From Litchfieldia stipae (GTDB lineage: Bacteria; Bacillota; Bacilli; Bacillales; Bacillaceae_L): DNA of 64,000 bases. Location of the stretch: positions 84,621 through 148,620 of the forward strand of contig NZ_JACYHA010000009.1 of NCBI RefSeq assembly GCF_014837155.1, given 5' to 3'. Both the position numbers and the translations under genes were made by a program. Of this stretch, positions 53,871-63,510 are shown piece by piece; the stretch's first letter is position 1, and every line of letters starts with the position of its first letter. The notes beneath the pieces were generated by a model, which did not search any database, had not been told where the DNA came from, and saw only the letters and a list, made by a program, of their open reading frames with translations.

Positions 53871-54112
53871 CTTATTGGACAAGGGATTGAGTGGATATTG
53901 GAAATAAAAAAAGACTGAACCCTGGTATCGGATTCAGCCTGAATTTGTATTGATTTTTGATTGAAAAAACCGATTGAATAATGATTGAAAACCATCCGAG
54001 TACATATTGTATCTCCTGTTCTTCTCATCGTTCTTTTCCCGCTCAGAAACCAACTTAGTTACAGCAGGGAAGAACAAAGTTACTTGCGAACCGAGAAAGT
54101 TACAGGGGCATA
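53871..54112 (-). repeat. Tn7-like right end adjacent to glmS
   Basis: Best-kept copy: GGACAAGGGATTG box, terminator hairpin, four GATTG-type blocks at 10-13 bp steps, then TTAGTTACAGCAGGG, GAACAAAGTTAC and GAAAGTTACAGGGG. Confidence 0.7.
53903..53942 (-). terminator. Terminator reading out of glmS, inside the element end
   Basis: Minus strand GGCTGAATCC...GGGTTCAGTC followed by seven T. It may serve glmS after insertion displaced the native terminator. Confidence 0.75.
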
Positions 54113-54136
54113 ACTATAGTCAATCCAAGCCACTAA

Positions 54137-55939
54137 TTACTCAACAGTAACAGATTTTGCAAGGTTACGTGGCTTATCAACGTCACAATCACGGTGTAAT
54201 GCTGCGTAGTAAGCGATTAGTTGTAATGGAATGACGGATACTAGTGGTGTTAATAGTTCATGTACCACTGGTAATACGTACTGATCGTCTTCTTCTTCAA
54301 GGCCTTTCATTGAAATGATACAAGGGTTTGCTCCACGAGCGACAACTTCCTTCACATTTCCACGGATGCTTAAGTTAACATGCTCTTGAGTAGCAAGGGC
54401 GATGATTGGAGTTCCCTCTTCGATAAGGGCAATTGTACCATGCTTAAGCTCTCCGCCGGCGAAGCCTTCTGCTTGAATATAAGAAATCTCTTTTAGCTTC
54501 AATGAACCTTCTAATCCAACATAGAAGTCAACTGCGCGACCGATGAAGAAACAGTTACGTGTTGTTGAAAGGAATTTGCGAGCAATTTCCTCCATTTCTT
54601 CTTTCGCATCACATAGTACTTCCATTCCATTAGCAATGATCCCTAGCTCTTGGCTAAGATCAAATTCTAGGTTAATTCCACGTGCTTTGCCTGCTACAGC
54701 TGCTAAGATCGATAACACGGCCATTTGAGCAGTATAGGCTTTTGTAGATGCAACTGCAATTTCAGGTCCTGCGTGAAGTAATAACGTATGATCTGCCTCA
54801 CGAGAAAGCGTTGAACCTGGAACATTTGTAATCGTTAATGCCTTATATCCGCGCTCTTTTACTTGAACTAATACTGAACGACTATCTGCTGTTTCACCGC
54901 TTTGTGAGATAAAGATAAACAAAGGTTTCTCAGAAAGAAGTGGCATATTGTATGAGAATTCACTAGCTACATGAACTTCTACAGGAATATGGGCCATTTT
55001 TTCAATGAATTGCTTTCCGACTAATCCTGCATGGTAACTAGTACCCGCTGCAATGATATAGATGCGATCTGCTTCATTTACTGCTTGAACCACATCGTCA
55101 CTAATTGTTAATTCACCTTTATCATCCTGATACTGTTGAATAATTTTGCGCATAACTAGTGGCTGCTCATCGATTTCTTTTAGCATGTAGTGAGGGTACG
55201 TACCCTTTTCAATATCACTAGCATCAAGTTCTGCAGTATAAGGTGCACGCACAATTACTTCACCTTTTAGGTTCTTGATTGTTACAGATTCCATCTTCAC
55301 AATAACAATCTCTTTATCCATTAATTCAACATATTGATTTGTAACTTGTAGCATTGCCATTGCATCACTTGCTACGACATTGAAGTTATCTCCAAGACCA
55401 ACTAGTAATGGACTCTTATTCTTAGCTACATAGATTGTTTCTGTATTTTCTTTATCTAATAGGGCGATTGCATATGAGCCCTTTAGTAGGCCTAACGTGT
55501 AACGGAATGCTTCTTCAATTTCTTTGCCTTCGTTCACGAATTTCTCAATTAATTGAACAACGACTTCCGTATCTGTTTCACTTTTTAACTCAACACCGTT
55601 CAAATACTCGCGCTTAAGCAATGAGTAATTCTCAATTACTCCATTATGCACAAGGGTGAATCGCTTAGTGTTACTTTGGTGTGGATGTGCGTTTACTTGA
55701 CTTGGAACACCATGTGTTGCCCATCTTGTATGTCCGATTCCAACAGATGCTTCTACACTTGAATCCACTGATTCACGAAGAACAGCAATACGGCCTTTTT
55801 CTTTAAATACGTGTACACCGTTTTCGTTCATTACCGCGATTCCAGCTGAGTCGTACCCACGGTATTCAAGCTTCTCAAGTCCCTTTAGTAAAATTTCCTT
55901 TGTATCATTTTGACCAATATAACCAACAATTCCGCACAT
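54137..55939 (-). CDS. glmS: Glutamine-fructose-6-phosphate aminotransferase
   Basis: 600 aa. It makes glucosamine-6-phosphate, the first step to UDP-GlcNAc for the cell wall. Cys at position 2 (M-C-G-I-V-G-Y) is the glutaminase nucleophile. Two SIS sugar domains follow, with S-Q-S-G-E-T and S-T-K-A-Y, and the C-terminus is [12 protein letters not shown]. The conserved 3' end is the TnsD binding site in attTn7. Expression is governed by an upstream ribozyme. AGGAGG precedes the ATG. Confidence 0.98.
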   Translation of the reverse strand: MCGIVGYIGQNDTKEILLKGLEKLEYRGYDSAGIAVMNENGVHVFKEKGRIAVLRESVDSSVEASVGIGHTRWATHGVPSQVNAHPHQSNTKRFTLVHNGVIENYSLLKREYLNGVELKSETDTEVVVQLIEKFVNEGKEIEEAFRYTLGLLKGSYAIALLDKENTETIYVAKNKSPLLVGLGDNFNVVASDAMAMLQVTNQYVELMDKEIVIVKMESVTIKNLKGEVIVRAPYTAELDASDIEKGTYPHYMLKEIDEQPLVMRKIIQQYQDDKGELTISDDVVQAVNEADRIYIIAAGTSYHAGLVGKQFIEKMAHIPVEVHVASEFSYNMPLLSEKPLFIFISQSGETADSRSVLVQVKERGYKALTITNVPGSTLSREADHTLLLHAGPEIAVASTKAYTAQMAVLSILAAVAGKARGINLEFDLSQELGIIANGMEVLCDAKEEMEEIARKFLSTTRNCFFIGRAVDFYVGLEGSLKLKEISYIQAEGFAGGELKHGTIALIEEGTPIIALATQEHVNLSIRGNVKEVVARGANPCIISMKGLEEEDDQYVLPVVHELLTPLVSVIPLQLIAYYAALHRDCDVDKPRNLAKSVTVE

Positions 55940-56029
55940 TTAATATGCCCTCCTAGTAAATAGAGGCAAGAAAGTCAGGGGACCTCTTGCCCCCTTAGTA
56001 TTTTTCAGTTATATCAATCATATCCTTCT

Positions 56030-56176
56030 CTTTGTACAAAGAGTTGCCTCCATGCTTTTAAAGAAGAAATTACGGTCGTGATTGTTTTCAACCGGGAGGT
56101 ATCCGCCGAACATTCGATAACCCTCCTCCTCGTCAACTAGCTGCCAATCAATTGGCCAGTCTAGTTCAGGCGCTTT
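56030..56176 (-). ncRNA. glmS ribozyme/riboswitch
   Basis: The minus strand begins A|GCGCCTGAACTAG at 56,174, the cleavage site and first bases of the glmS ribozyme. It continues with GACGAGGAGGAGGGTTATCGA, TTCGGCGGATACCTCCCGG and GGAGGCAACT, the standard core and pseudoknot parts. Glucosamine-6-phosphate triggers self-cleavage and lowers glmS mRNA. Confidence 0.93.
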
Positions 56177-56236
56177 AATTTATAATTAATTTCCCTCTAC
56201 CCTCTCTTTCTATTCCAAAATAAAGACACATCACCT

Positions 56237-56264
56237 ATATTAACACTTTTTTTCAAATCGTCAA
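56237..56264 (-). promoter_or_regulatory. glmS promoter
   Basis: TTGACG, 16 nt, TAATAT on the minus strand, about 60 bp before the ribozyme. Confidence 0.6.
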
Positions 56265-56314
56265 TAATGATATGTCGATCGTCATGATTAATTCACTAAT
56301 CAATCTATATTAAT

Positions 56315-56353
56315 ATATGCATAGGGAGCAAGAATGTGCACCCCTATGCATAT
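56315..56353. terminator. 12-bp inverted repeat after glmM
   Basis: ATATGCATAGGG and CCCTATGCATAT pair perfectly. There is no clear T-run on the minus strand, so it may be an mRNA 3' hairpin rather than a classic terminator. Confidence 0.5.
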
Positions 56354-56364
56354 TGTTTTAATGA

Positions 56365-57714
56365 TTATTCATTTAAGCCCATCTCTGCTTTTACTACTTC
56401 AACAATACGTGAAACATAGTCTTCACATTGCTCTGTTGTAGGAGCTTCTGCCATGACACGAACAAGTGGCTCTGTACCTGATGCTCTTACTAGGATACGT
56501 CCGTCTCCATTCATTTCAGCTTCGACTTCTTCAATGATGGCTTTTATTTTTTCATTGTCCATCACATGATGTTTATCAGTTACCTTTACATTCACTAATT
56601 TTTGTGGGAACTTCTTCATTTCACCCGCTAGCTGTGATAGTGGCTTCTTCGTTAATTTCATAATGTTAATTAATTGTAAGCCTGATAAAAGTCCGTCACC
56701 TGTCGTATTGTAATCAAGGAAGATAATATGGCCTGATTGCTCTCCTCCAAGATTATAGCCATTTGCTCTCATTTCTTCTACAACGTATCGGTCACCAACA
56801 GCTGTTTGCGCAGTTTGAATCTCTGCAGCTTCAACTGCCTTATAGAAACCAAGATTACTCATGACTGTCGATACAACTGTTTGATGCTTTAGGCGACCAT
56901 ATTCCTTCATGTACTTTGCACAAATAAACATGATTTGATCACCATCAACAATCTCACCATTTTCATCGATTGCGATTAAACGATCTCCATCTCCATCGAA
57001 AGCTAAGCCTACATCAGCTTCCTTTTCTTTCACAAATGCAGCTAAGGTTTCTGGATGAGTAGAGCCCACTCCATCATTGATATTTAACCCATTTGGTGAG
57101 CTACCAATTGTTGAAACATCTGCATCTAAATCAGCAAATAAGTGAGTCGCTAATGATGACGTTGCACCATGTGCGCAATCTAGAGCCACATGGATACCTG
57201 AGAAATCTTCATCCACTGTTTGCTTAAGGAATTGAAGATACTTTTGTCCACCTTCAAAATAGTCATTCACTTGACCTAAGTCAGCTCCAACTGGTCTTGG
57301 AAGTTGATCCTCTTCTTGATCAAGTAATTCTTCGATTTCTTTTTCTTGATCATCAGAAAGTTTAAATCCATCTGAACCAAAGAATTTAATCCCATTGTCT
57401 GCTACTGGGTTATGAGAAGCAGAAATCATTACACCCGCTTCTGCTCCTAACGCCTTTGTTAAATAAGCAACACCTGGTGTTGAGATGACACCTAGACGCA
57501 TAACCTCAGCTCCAATTGATAGAAGGCCTGCTACTAAAGCACCCTCTAGCATATGACCTGAAATTCGTGTATCTCTCCCAATCAATACCTTAGGTCTATT
57601 CTTATCCTTCGTTAATATATAACCGCCATAGCGTCCAACTTTAAATGCTAACTCTGGAGTAAGCTCACTATTTGCTATCCCTCTTACTCCATCCGTTCCA
57701 AAATATTTACCCAT
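56365..57714 (-). CDS. glmM: Phosphoglucosamine mutase
   Basis: 449 aa. It converts glucosamine-6-phosphate to glucosamine-1-phosphate. The active serine is in M-I-S-A-S-H-N-P (about 97-104), the metal loop is A-F-D-G-D-G-D-R, the sugar loop is G-G-E-Q-S-G-H, and the phosphate-binding end is [10 protein letters not shown]. It starts 38 bp after cdaR, in the usual cdaA-cdaR-glmM operon. Confidence 0.98.
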   Translation of the reverse strand: MGKYFGTDGVRGIANSELTPELAFKVGRYGGYILTKDKNRPKVLIGRDTRISGHMLEGALVAGLLSIGAEVMRLGVISTPGVAYLTKALGAEAGVMISASHNPVADNGIKFFGSDGFKLSDDQEKEIEELLDQEEDQLPRPVGADLGQVNDYFEGGQKYLQFLKQTVDEDFSGIHVALDCAHGATSSLATHLFADLDADVSTIGSSPNGLNINDGVGSTHPETLAAFVKEKEADVGLAFDGDGDRLIAIDENGEIVDGDQIMFICAKYMKEYGRLKHQTVVSTVMSNLGFYKAVEAAEIQTAQTAVGDRYVVEEMRANGYNLGGEQSGHIIFLDYNTTGDGLLSGLQLINIMKLTKKPLSQLAGEMKKFPQKLVNVKVTDKHHVMDNEKIKAIIEEVEAEMNGDGRILVRASGTEPLVRVMAEAPTTEQCEDYVSRIVEVVKAEMGLNE

Positions 57715-57751
57715 TTATAAATCGCTCCTTTGTAACCTATCTACTATAATA

Positions 57752-58987
57752 TCAGCTCTCGGAAATTAGTATCTTTACTTTTTCTTGAGGTAAGTTCCAT
57801 GAAACATTTTGAGGCCCATTTACTTCAATAGGTACATCGTGTTCCCCTGCCCCTAAATTCGTCACATTAATATATAACTCAATATCTACAGGTCTAATTG
57901 CTTCTAGAATGCCTGCAGCTCCTAAAATATCGACATCAAGTGTAGCTGTTTCTGGATCTAGGTATTCAATCTCTAACCCATTTCCTAAGCCAAAGCTTTG
58001 GATTGGTAAATTGGTTAGCTTCCTTGATTCTTCTTCTTCAACATCTACTTTGATGCTTATCGTTTCAGGAGATACCTTTTCAACTCCTTTTGGTACTGGG
58101 ATGGCAATTTCGAGTGTTGTATCTTCTGTTATTTTATCTAGTTCAACGACTACGCCATCGATAAACTCAATGCCATCGATTACTTCTTTTGGTCCATATA
58201 TTGTTACTTCACTTGGTGTAGATTCTAAGCTAACAATGCTTAATCCACTCTTTAATTCACCTTCACGTTTGATTTTGAATGGTACTTTCTTACTTGGACT
58301 AGTAATTGGTACGGTTACTTCTACCACTGAAGGCTCAACAGTGACTGGTAATGTATTTTGATTTTTATCATAAACAGCGACTCTCGATTCTTCTATAACT
58401 GTTTCATCCACATCACTTAAATCAATGAGTGCCTTCACTAGGGCAATTTGCTCAATCTCATCTCTTGCTCCAGTAATTTTCACTACATTTGGCTTAACAA
58501 TCGGTTGTTCTGCAATATACCCATCAGTTACTTTGTTTTGATTGAGAAACTCGACTTCAACAGGAAGCTCAACTGTCACTTTTTCCTTAATTAATACAGT
58601 TACTTCAGCTGGTTCTATTTTCACATTTATTTTATCTGATATATTTTTATATTTAAGCTCTACCTTATGTGTGCCTATCTCATAGTTTGTTAAATCTACG
58701 AAGACCTCAATATCCCTTTGAAGTGCAGCGGTTTTCGTCACACTAGCAGGGCCTTCAATATTAACTGTTACTGTTTGTGGGACACCTTGAACAACATGAG
58801 TATCATCGTTATAGTTAACCGCCACAGGAATGTCTGTCATGATTTCTACATGATCATTAGATGTTGCCAAACCAAGTGGACTAAATGACTTCGGTTGTGT
58901 TTCAAAACTCACTGACATGAATAACAAGAGGGCCAGTAAAAGGGCAACAATTCTCATGAACCAGTAATTATTCATAAACTTATCCAT
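57752..58987 (-). CDS. cdaR: YbbR-domain regulator of CdaA
   Basis: 411 aa. An N-terminal membrane helix (F-M-R-I-V-A-L-L-L-A-L-L-L-F) is followed by about four extracellular YbbR repeats. CdaR binds and tunes the diadenylate cyclase CdaA. The ATG is chosen after GGAGGGGG, overlapping the cdaA stop by 8 nt; the longer frame would lie inside cdaA. Confidence 0.95.
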   Translation of the reverse strand: MDKFMNNYWFMRIVALLLALLLFMSVSFETQPKSFSPLGLATSNDHVEIMTDIPVAVNYNDDTHVVQGVPQTVTVNIEGPASVTKTAALQRDIEVFVDLTNYEIGTHKVELKYKNISDKINVKIEPAEVTVLIKEKVTVELPVEVEFLNQNKVTDGYIAEQPIVKPNVVKITGARDEIEQIALVKALIDLSDVDETVIEESRVAVYDKNQNTLPVTVEPSVVEVTVPITSPSKKVPFKIKREGELKSGLSIVSLESTPSEVTIYGPKEVIDGIEFIDGVVVELDKITEDTTLEIAIPVPKGVEKVSPETISIKVDVEEEESRKLTNLPIQSFGLGNGLEIEYLDPETATLDVDILGAAGILEAIRPVDIELYINVTNLGAGEHDVPIEVNGPQNVSWNLPQEKVKILISES

Positions 58988-59801
58988 TTTTCTTCCCCCT
59001 CCAATTCCATCGTGTTGAGGAAGCTGTACCATGCTTAACGTTCATTTCTTTCTCTAATAACTCACGTAAGTGATCTTGTTTCAAATCTCGGTGTAGCTCA
59101 CCATTCTTCGTTAATGAGACATTACCCGTTTCTTCTGAAACAATAATTGTTAAACTATCTGTTACCTCACTTACCCCTAACGCAGCTCTATGCCTTGTTC
59201 CTAATTCCTTAGAAATAAATGGGCTCTCAGATAATGGTAAATAACACGCTGCAGCGGCAACCTGGTCCTTTTGAATAATAACGGCACCATCATGCAGTGG
59301 TGTATTTGGAATAAAGATATTAATCAGTAATTCCGAGGAGACATTTGCATTAAGCTGAATACCAGTTTCTATGTAATCTGTCATTCCCGTTTCTCGTTCA
59401 ATCGAAATCAACGCCCCTATTCGTCGTTTCGCCATATAATCGGTCGATTTAAGGATTGCTTCAATTAACTTAGACTGTTGTTCATCTTCATCAGATCCTG
59501 ATCTAGAAAAGATTTTACCACGTCCTAATTGCTCTAGCGCACGCCTTAACTCAGGCTGAAAAATGATAATAATCGCCAAGAATCCCCATGTTAGGGCTTG
59601 GTCCATTAACCACTGTAAAGTATGTAATTCTAACAAAGCACTTAACATTCGAACGAGAACAATAACGATGATCCCGTTGATCAATTGCACTGCTTTTGTA
59701 CCTCTAATCACAATAATAAGCTTGTATATTACATACCAAACAAGGAGAATATCAATTATATTCGAGAGATAATTTAAAATGGGGAAATCTCCAAAAGGCA
59801 T
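58980..59801 (-). CDS. cdaA: Diadenylate cyclase CdaA
   Basis: 273 aa. It makes cyclic di-AMP, which controls potassium and osmotic balance. Three membrane helices at the N-terminus precede the DAC domain with L-H-D-G-A-V-I-I and G-T-R-H-R-A-A-L-G, the two catalytic motifs. The ATG two codons into the frame follows GAGGAAG. Confidence 0.97.
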   Translation of the reverse strand: MPFGDFPILNYLSNIIDILLVWYVIYKLIIVIRGTKAVQLINGIIVIVLVRMLSALLELHTLQWLMDQALTWGFLAIIIIFQPELRRALEQLGRGKIFSRSGSDEDEQQSKLIEAILKSTDYMAKRRIGALISIERETGMTDYIETGIQLNANVSSELLINIFIPNTPLHDGAVIIQKDQVAAAACYLPLSESPFISKELGTRHRAALGVSEVTDSLTIIVSEETGNVSLTKNGELHRDLKQDHLRELLEKEMNVKHGTASSTRWNWRGKKNG

Positions 59802-59919
59802 TCTCACACTTCCTCTTTATTAAATTCCATCCTTATTTTTAGTATAACTCACTTATTATATCATAAATCTTTCTATGTACGATTTCAAACCTCGACCGTA
59901 TGGCTTTGGATTGATTGTA

Positions 59920-59953
59920 AAAAAGAGTCACTTCATTGTGAAATGACTCTTTT
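59920..59953 (-). terminator. Terminator of sigW-rsiW
   Basis: AAAAGAGTCA and TGACTCTTTT arms with T-rich tail on the minus strand, followed by cdaA further left. Confidence 0.8.
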
Positions 59954-59964
59954 ATTATTTTTAC

Positions 59965-60594
59965 TTATTCAGATGCCTTTCCATCATCAAGAACATTGAC
60001 AACCTCTTTAACTGTGTTCTTCATATTAAACCAAAGCCAATCAAACATTTCATTTACTTCTTTTATTTCTCCTGTTACGTTTCCAGCAGAAGCCATATAC
60101 TTCTCTCCATTAATAATCGTTACATCTCCCTGGATTTCTCCTTCAATAACGATTGACCCGTTCTTCACAGTAACATTCCCTTCGACAATTTCACCTTCTG
60201 GAACAATCACTGTATTGTTCTCAATCACTAAATTGGGTTGTTTTGTTACAGAAAACTCTTGATTATTGTCCCAAAGAGAAAAGACACTACCCGTCATTAA
60301 AAGGATAAACAAGGATGCTGCCGTTAACATTGGATGATTCTTAAACCAACGATTAAAGCTTACCGTTTTCTTTTCCTTCGGCAGATTTTCCATGATTTTC
60401 ATCGTAAAGTCACTCGGTGCCTCAATATGGGATGTACTTTGAACGAGGGCAATTGATTTTTTCAACTCATGAAAGTGTTTCATACAATCAGCGCAATTGT
60501 CTAAATGTTTTCTTAACGTATTCTCTTCCTCATGTGTAATCTCTTCATCGAGATATTTATGCATTAATTGAATTGTGTCAGTAGGACAATTCAT
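59965..60594 (-). CDS. rsiW: Anti-sigma-W factor
   Basis: 209 aa. The N-terminal ZAS domain has H-L-D-N-C-A-D-C (H-x3-C-x2-C), one membrane helix (L-T-A-A-S-L-F-I-L-L-M) at about 90-108, and an outer part with repeated V/I-E-G strands. It holds SigW inactive until cut by membrane proteases. The ATG, 16 nt after the sigW stop, follows AGGAG. Confidence 0.95.
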   Translation of the reverse strand: MNCPTDTIQLMHKYLDEEITHEEENTLRKHLDNCADCMKHFHELKKSIALVQSTSHIEAPSDFTMKIMENLPKEKKTVSFNRWFKNHPMLTAASLFILLMTGSVFSLWDNNQEFSVTKQPNLVIENNTVIVPEGEIVEGNVTVKNGSIVIEGEIQGDVTIINGEKYMASAGNVTGEIKEVNEMFDWLWFNMKNTVKEVVNVLDDGKASE

Positions 60595-60609
60595 ACCTAT
60601 CACTCCTAT

Positions 60610-61173
60610 TTATACATGTCGTAGCTGAAGTCTAAGTGCTTCTCGTCCCCTATGAATTCTTGTCTTTACCGTTCCGACAGGTAAGTCTAATATTTCACTA
60701 ATTTCCTTTAATGAAAGTTCTTCGATGTACTTCAAAACAATGACTGAACGGTATTTTGCTGGTAACTTAAGAATGGCTTCCTGAATGGTTTCCTGTAATT
60801 CTAAACTTTCAACCTTGTCTTCAGGGAGCATCCCCTCTGCTGCAACTTGAGAGTACATGGTTAACCCTTCTGCACCTGCAACCTCTGCGTCTAAGTAAAA
60901 GTCAGGCTTCTTTTTGCGTAATCGATCAATGGAGAGATTCGTTGCTATTCGATAAAGCCATGTTGAAAATTTCTTATTAATATCATAGCTATTGATATTA
61001 ATATATGCCCTTAGAAATGCTTCCTGTGCGATATCTTCTGCTTCATGCCGGTTCCCTACCATTCGGTAAGAGATTTGATAGACCTTATCCTTGTAGAGCT
61101 CTACAATTTCTGCAAAGGCGTTTTGATCGCCTTTTCTCACTTGTTTTATTCTGTTTTTAACTATTGTTTCCAT
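60610..61173 (-). CDS. sigW: ECF sigma factor SigW
   Basis: 187 aa. Region 2 contains Y-R-M-V-G-N-R-H-E-A-E-D-I-A-Q-E-A-F, region 4 ends S-L-K-E-I-S-E-I-L-D-L-P-V-G-T-V-K-T-R-I-H-R-G-R. It directs genes for envelope stress and antibiotic resistance. Its own promoter matches the SigW consensus. Confidence 0.97.
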   Translation of the reverse strand: METIVKNRIKQVRKGDQNAFAEIVELYKDKVYQISYRMVGNRHEAEDIAQEAFLRAYININSYDINKKFSTWLYRIATNLSIDRLRKKKPDFYLDAEVAGAEGLTMYSQVAAEGMLPEDKVESLELQETIQEAILKLPAKYRSVIVLKYIEELSLKEISEILDLPVGTVKTRIHRGREALRLQLRHV

Positions 61174-61209
61174 AATTTAACCTCCGCTCATCTGCGGCTA
61201 TATGTATTG

Positions 61210-61235
61210 TACGAACGTCTTAAAAAAAGGTTTCA
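61210..61235 (-). promoter_or_regulatory. SigW autoregulatory promoter
   Basis: TGAAAC, 16 nt, CGTA on the minus strand, matching the SigW consensus and located 37 bp before the start codon. Confidence 0.88.
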
Positions 61236-61370
61236 TTTTTTATCTCTTCATATTTTAACAAATATTTGGTAATTGATGTTTGAAAATAGTAAAAAAGATA
61301 GAAAGAACTTAAATGGGGGAATTTGACGAAGCATTCTGCCATTTTTCGTGATTTTTCGAAAGTTGAATAT

Positions 61371-61406
61371 AAAAAAAATGACGCCGCGTGTCGACACTAC
61401 GTCATC
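61371..61406 (-). terminator. Terminator after rocF
   Basis: ATGACG...(C)GTCAT stem with an inner GTGTCGACAC, followed by eight T. Confidence 0.8.
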
Positions 61407-61415
61407 TTAATTTCA

Positions 61416-62318
61416 TTATAAAAGTTTTTCACCAAACAATGAACCCATTAATGCCACTGCAACAGACGCCGTTTTATTTCTATCATCTAATATTGGATTA
61501 ACTTCAACAAATTCTGCAGAGGTAATAATCTTTGCTTCTTCTAACATTTCCATTGCTAGGTGACTTTCACGATAACTAATGCCACCTAGGACTGGAGTAC
61601 CAACTCCAGGTGCATCATGTGGATCTAATCCGTCTAAATCTAGTGACAAATGGACTCCATCTGTTTTTTCTTTTAAATAAGCAATCGATTCTTCCATTAC
61701 CCTTGTCATACCTAGGCGGTCAATTTCATGCATTGTATATACTTTGATTCCTAATTCTTTAATTAATTTCTTTTCCCCATCATCAAGTGAACGAGCACCA
61801 ATAATGACGATGTTCTCTGGTCTTACTTTCTGCTTGTAGCCATATAGTCCAGTTAATGTAGGGTCACCTAACCCTAAGCTTACCGCAAGTGGCATTCCAT
61901 GTATATTACCTGAAGGTGAGGTGTCAGAAGTGTTCAAATCACCGTGTGCATCATACCAAATCACGCCTAAATGATTATAATGCTTTGCAACTCCTGCTAA
62001 TGTACCAATGGCGATACTATGATCTCCACCGAACACAAGTGGAAATTGTTTTCTTATTATAGCATCATCAACTGCCTTTGCTAGCTTCTCACTTGCACCA
62101 GCTACTTCTTTTAAGTTTCTTAAACGATGATTCTGTTGGATTAGTCTGCGGTCAACCTGACCAATCTCAATATCTCCTAAATCTTCAATTTCATAATTAA
62201 GATCTTCTAGTCTTTCAACGATTCCAGCATAACGAATAGCACTTGGTCCCATATCAACGCCACGACGTAATTGACCTAAATCCATCGGGACACCTATGAT
62301 TGATATATTCTTATTCAT
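61416..62318 (-). CDS. rocF: Arginase
   Basis: 300 aa. It splits arginine to ornithine and urea. Manganese ligands are in G-G-D-H-S, D-A-H-G-D-L-N and S-L-D-L-D-G-L-D-P. The N-terminus (I-G-V-P-M-D-L-G) and E-V-N-P-I-L-D near the end are typical. It lies between the tRNA cluster and sigW, as in several Bacillus relatives. Confidence 0.97.
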   Translation of the reverse strand: MNKNISIIGVPMDLGQLRRGVDMGPSAIRYAGIVERLEDLNYEIEDLGDIEIGQVDRRLIQQNHRLRNLKEVAGASEKLAKAVDDAIIRKQFPLVFGGDHSIAIGTLAGVAKHYNHLGVIWYDAHGDLNTSDTSPSGNIHGMPLAVSLGLGDPTLTGLYGYKQKVRPENIVIIGARSLDDGEKKLIKELGIKVYTMHEIDRLGMTRVMEESIAYLKEKTDGVHLSLDLDGLDPHDAPGVGTPVLGGISYRESHLAMEMLEEAKIITSAEFVEVNPILDDRNKTASVAVALMGSLFGEKLL

Positions 62319-62487
62319 ATGTCTCCTCCTCGTTCCCTTTGTTCTATTTTATCTTCAAATAGGCAAATGACTCAACTCGACAAAATCATGAATATATATG
62401 CAATTCTGAAAATAAAAAGGAAGACGGAGGGATTTAGAGGATTGTTCCTATATTATAATGATAGCCCTTCACCTAAGTATTGACCAT

Positions 62488-62520
62488 TAAAAAGAGGCTG
62501 CCTCTAAAAGGCAACCTCTG
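62488..62520 (-). terminator. Terminator of the tRNA cluster
   Basis: Minus strand AGAGGTTGCCT...AGGCAGCCTCT followed by TTTTT. Confidence 0.8.
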
Positions 62521-62537
62521 AATATTATATGTATAGT

Positions 62538-62613
62538 TGGTGGAGCCTAGCGGGATCGAACCGCTGACCTCCTGCGTGCAAGGCAGGCGCTCTCCCAGCT
62601 GAGCTAAGGCCCC
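62538..62613 (-). tRNA. tRNA-Ala (TGC)
   Basis: Full cloverleaf with anticodon TGC and encoded CCA. Confidence 0.97.
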
Positions 62614-62623
62614 AAGATGTAAT

Positions 62624-62698
62624 TGGAGCGGAAGACGAGGTTCGAACTCGCGACCCCCACCTTGGCAAGGTGGTGTTCTACCACTGAACTACTTCCGC
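62624..62698 (-). tRNA. tRNA-Gly (GCC)
   Basis: Full cloverleaf, anticodon GCC. The 3' end is encoded as CCA. Confidence 0.96.
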
Positions 62699-62707
62699 AT
62701 AAAAAAA

Positions 62708-62780
62708 TGAGCCATGAAGGACTCGAACCTTCGACCCTCTGATTAAAAGTCAGATGCTCTACCGACTGAGCTAATGGCTC
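62708..62780 (-). tRNA. tRNA-Lys (TTT)
   Basis: Full cloverleaf with acceptor GAGCCAT/ATGGCTC and anticodon TTT. CCA is not encoded; a T-run follows the discriminator. Confidence 0.95.
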
Positions 62781-62781
62781 A

Positions 62782-63009
62782 CAATAAGAATAAATATTGT
62801 GTAAAAATTAAGTGATAAATGATGTCTTAGAAAGAGCATCTAGTGGTGTCCACATCTCAGGAAGTAATTCAAGTAGCAGCTCGATGTGTACAACTCGAAG
62901 TTATTACATTGAAGCACTGCTTGTTGCTCTACCGACTGAGCTAATGGCTCACAATAAGAATCATTTCTTAATTGTATATGTTAACGAATCGTTCTCGTTA
63001 AAAATAAAA
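62782..63009. other. Spacer with partial tRNA-Lys copy
   Basis: The middle of the tRNA cluster has no gene; a 69-aa plus frame crosses the tRNA remnant and is rejected. No other complete tRNA is seen here. Confidence 0.5.
62925..62961 (-). repeat. Partial duplicate of tRNA-Lys 5' half
   Basis: 37 bp identical to 62,755-62,791: the tRNA 5' end through the D-stem and its upstream flank. The anticodon and 3' half are missing. Confidence 0.85.
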
Positions 63010-63084
63010 TGGCTGGGCTAGCTGGATTCGAACCAACGCATGACGGAGTCAAAGTCCGTTGCCTTACCGCTTGGCTATAGCCCA
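63010..63084 (-). tRNA. tRNA-Gln (TTG)
   Basis: Full cloverleaf, anticodon TTG, CCA encoded. Confidence 0.96.
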
Positions 63085-63312
63085 CTGAAGTTGCTTCATG
63101 CTTCTCTTCCATGAATATGCTACATGGTTTAGCATCGCATGAGGAAATTTACGGAATGTCGTTGACATTTCTAAATACTATTTGATAATTAGGAATCCCT
63201 TAAAAATAATATGGACCCTCCTTCAAATTCAATAAGTATTTCAACTGTCTTCACATAAAAAAATCTGCCCAATTCTATTTAGCAAACAATAGAATATAAC
63301 AGTTAAGTAAAA

Positions 63313-63397
63313 TGGTGGAGGGGGGCAGATTCGAACTGCCGAACCCGAAGGAGCGGATTTACAGTCCGCCGCGTTTAGCCACTTCGCTACCCCTCCA
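63313..63397 (-). tRNA. tRNA-Tyr (GTA)
   Basis: 85-nt class II tRNA with long variable arm, anticodon GTA, CCA encoded. Confidence 0.97.
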
Positions 63398-63403
63398 CTA
63401 TAG

Positions 63404-63479
<76 letters not shown>

Positions 63480-63510
63480 ATAGTGTTAAAAATATTAATT
63501 TGAAAGTAAA

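Larger units (their letters stand above)
53546..54112. mobile_element. Miniature Tn7-like element at attTn7
   Basis: Ends are 14-bp perfect inverted repeats (CCCCTGTAACTTTC at 53,550; its complement ending at 54,108), extending with one mismatch to TATRCCCCTG. Inside each end the motifs TGTAACTAAGTTGGT and AACTAAGTTCTTCCC recur, like multiple TnsB sites. The right end lies about 24 bp past the glmS stop. ACTAT occurs at both flanks (53,542 and 54,113), a possible 5-bp target duplication, though offset by one base. It contains no gene. Confidence 0.6.
53359..54136. other. Non-coding region holding a miniature Tn7-like element
   Basis: The 93-aa minus-strand frame at 53,747 overlaps the element end and is not convincing. 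The stretch carries inverted ends at 53,546 and 54,112 and the glmS terminator; see the mobile element entry. Confidence 0.6.

Noticed and set aside
53747..54028. 93-aa gene in the miniature element
   Set aside because: It overlaps the repeat blocks and terminator of the element end; its composition follows the repeat, and similar frames appear in other copies by chance.
53542..54117. Perfect 5-bp target duplication around the miniature element
   Set aside because: ACTAT is present on both sides, but its distance to the inverted repeat differs by one base, so it is reported only as possible.
62812..63021. 69-aa plus-strand frame in the tRNA cluster
   Set aside because: It crosses the tRNA-Lys relic antisense and runs into the tRNA-Gln gene; not a protein gene.
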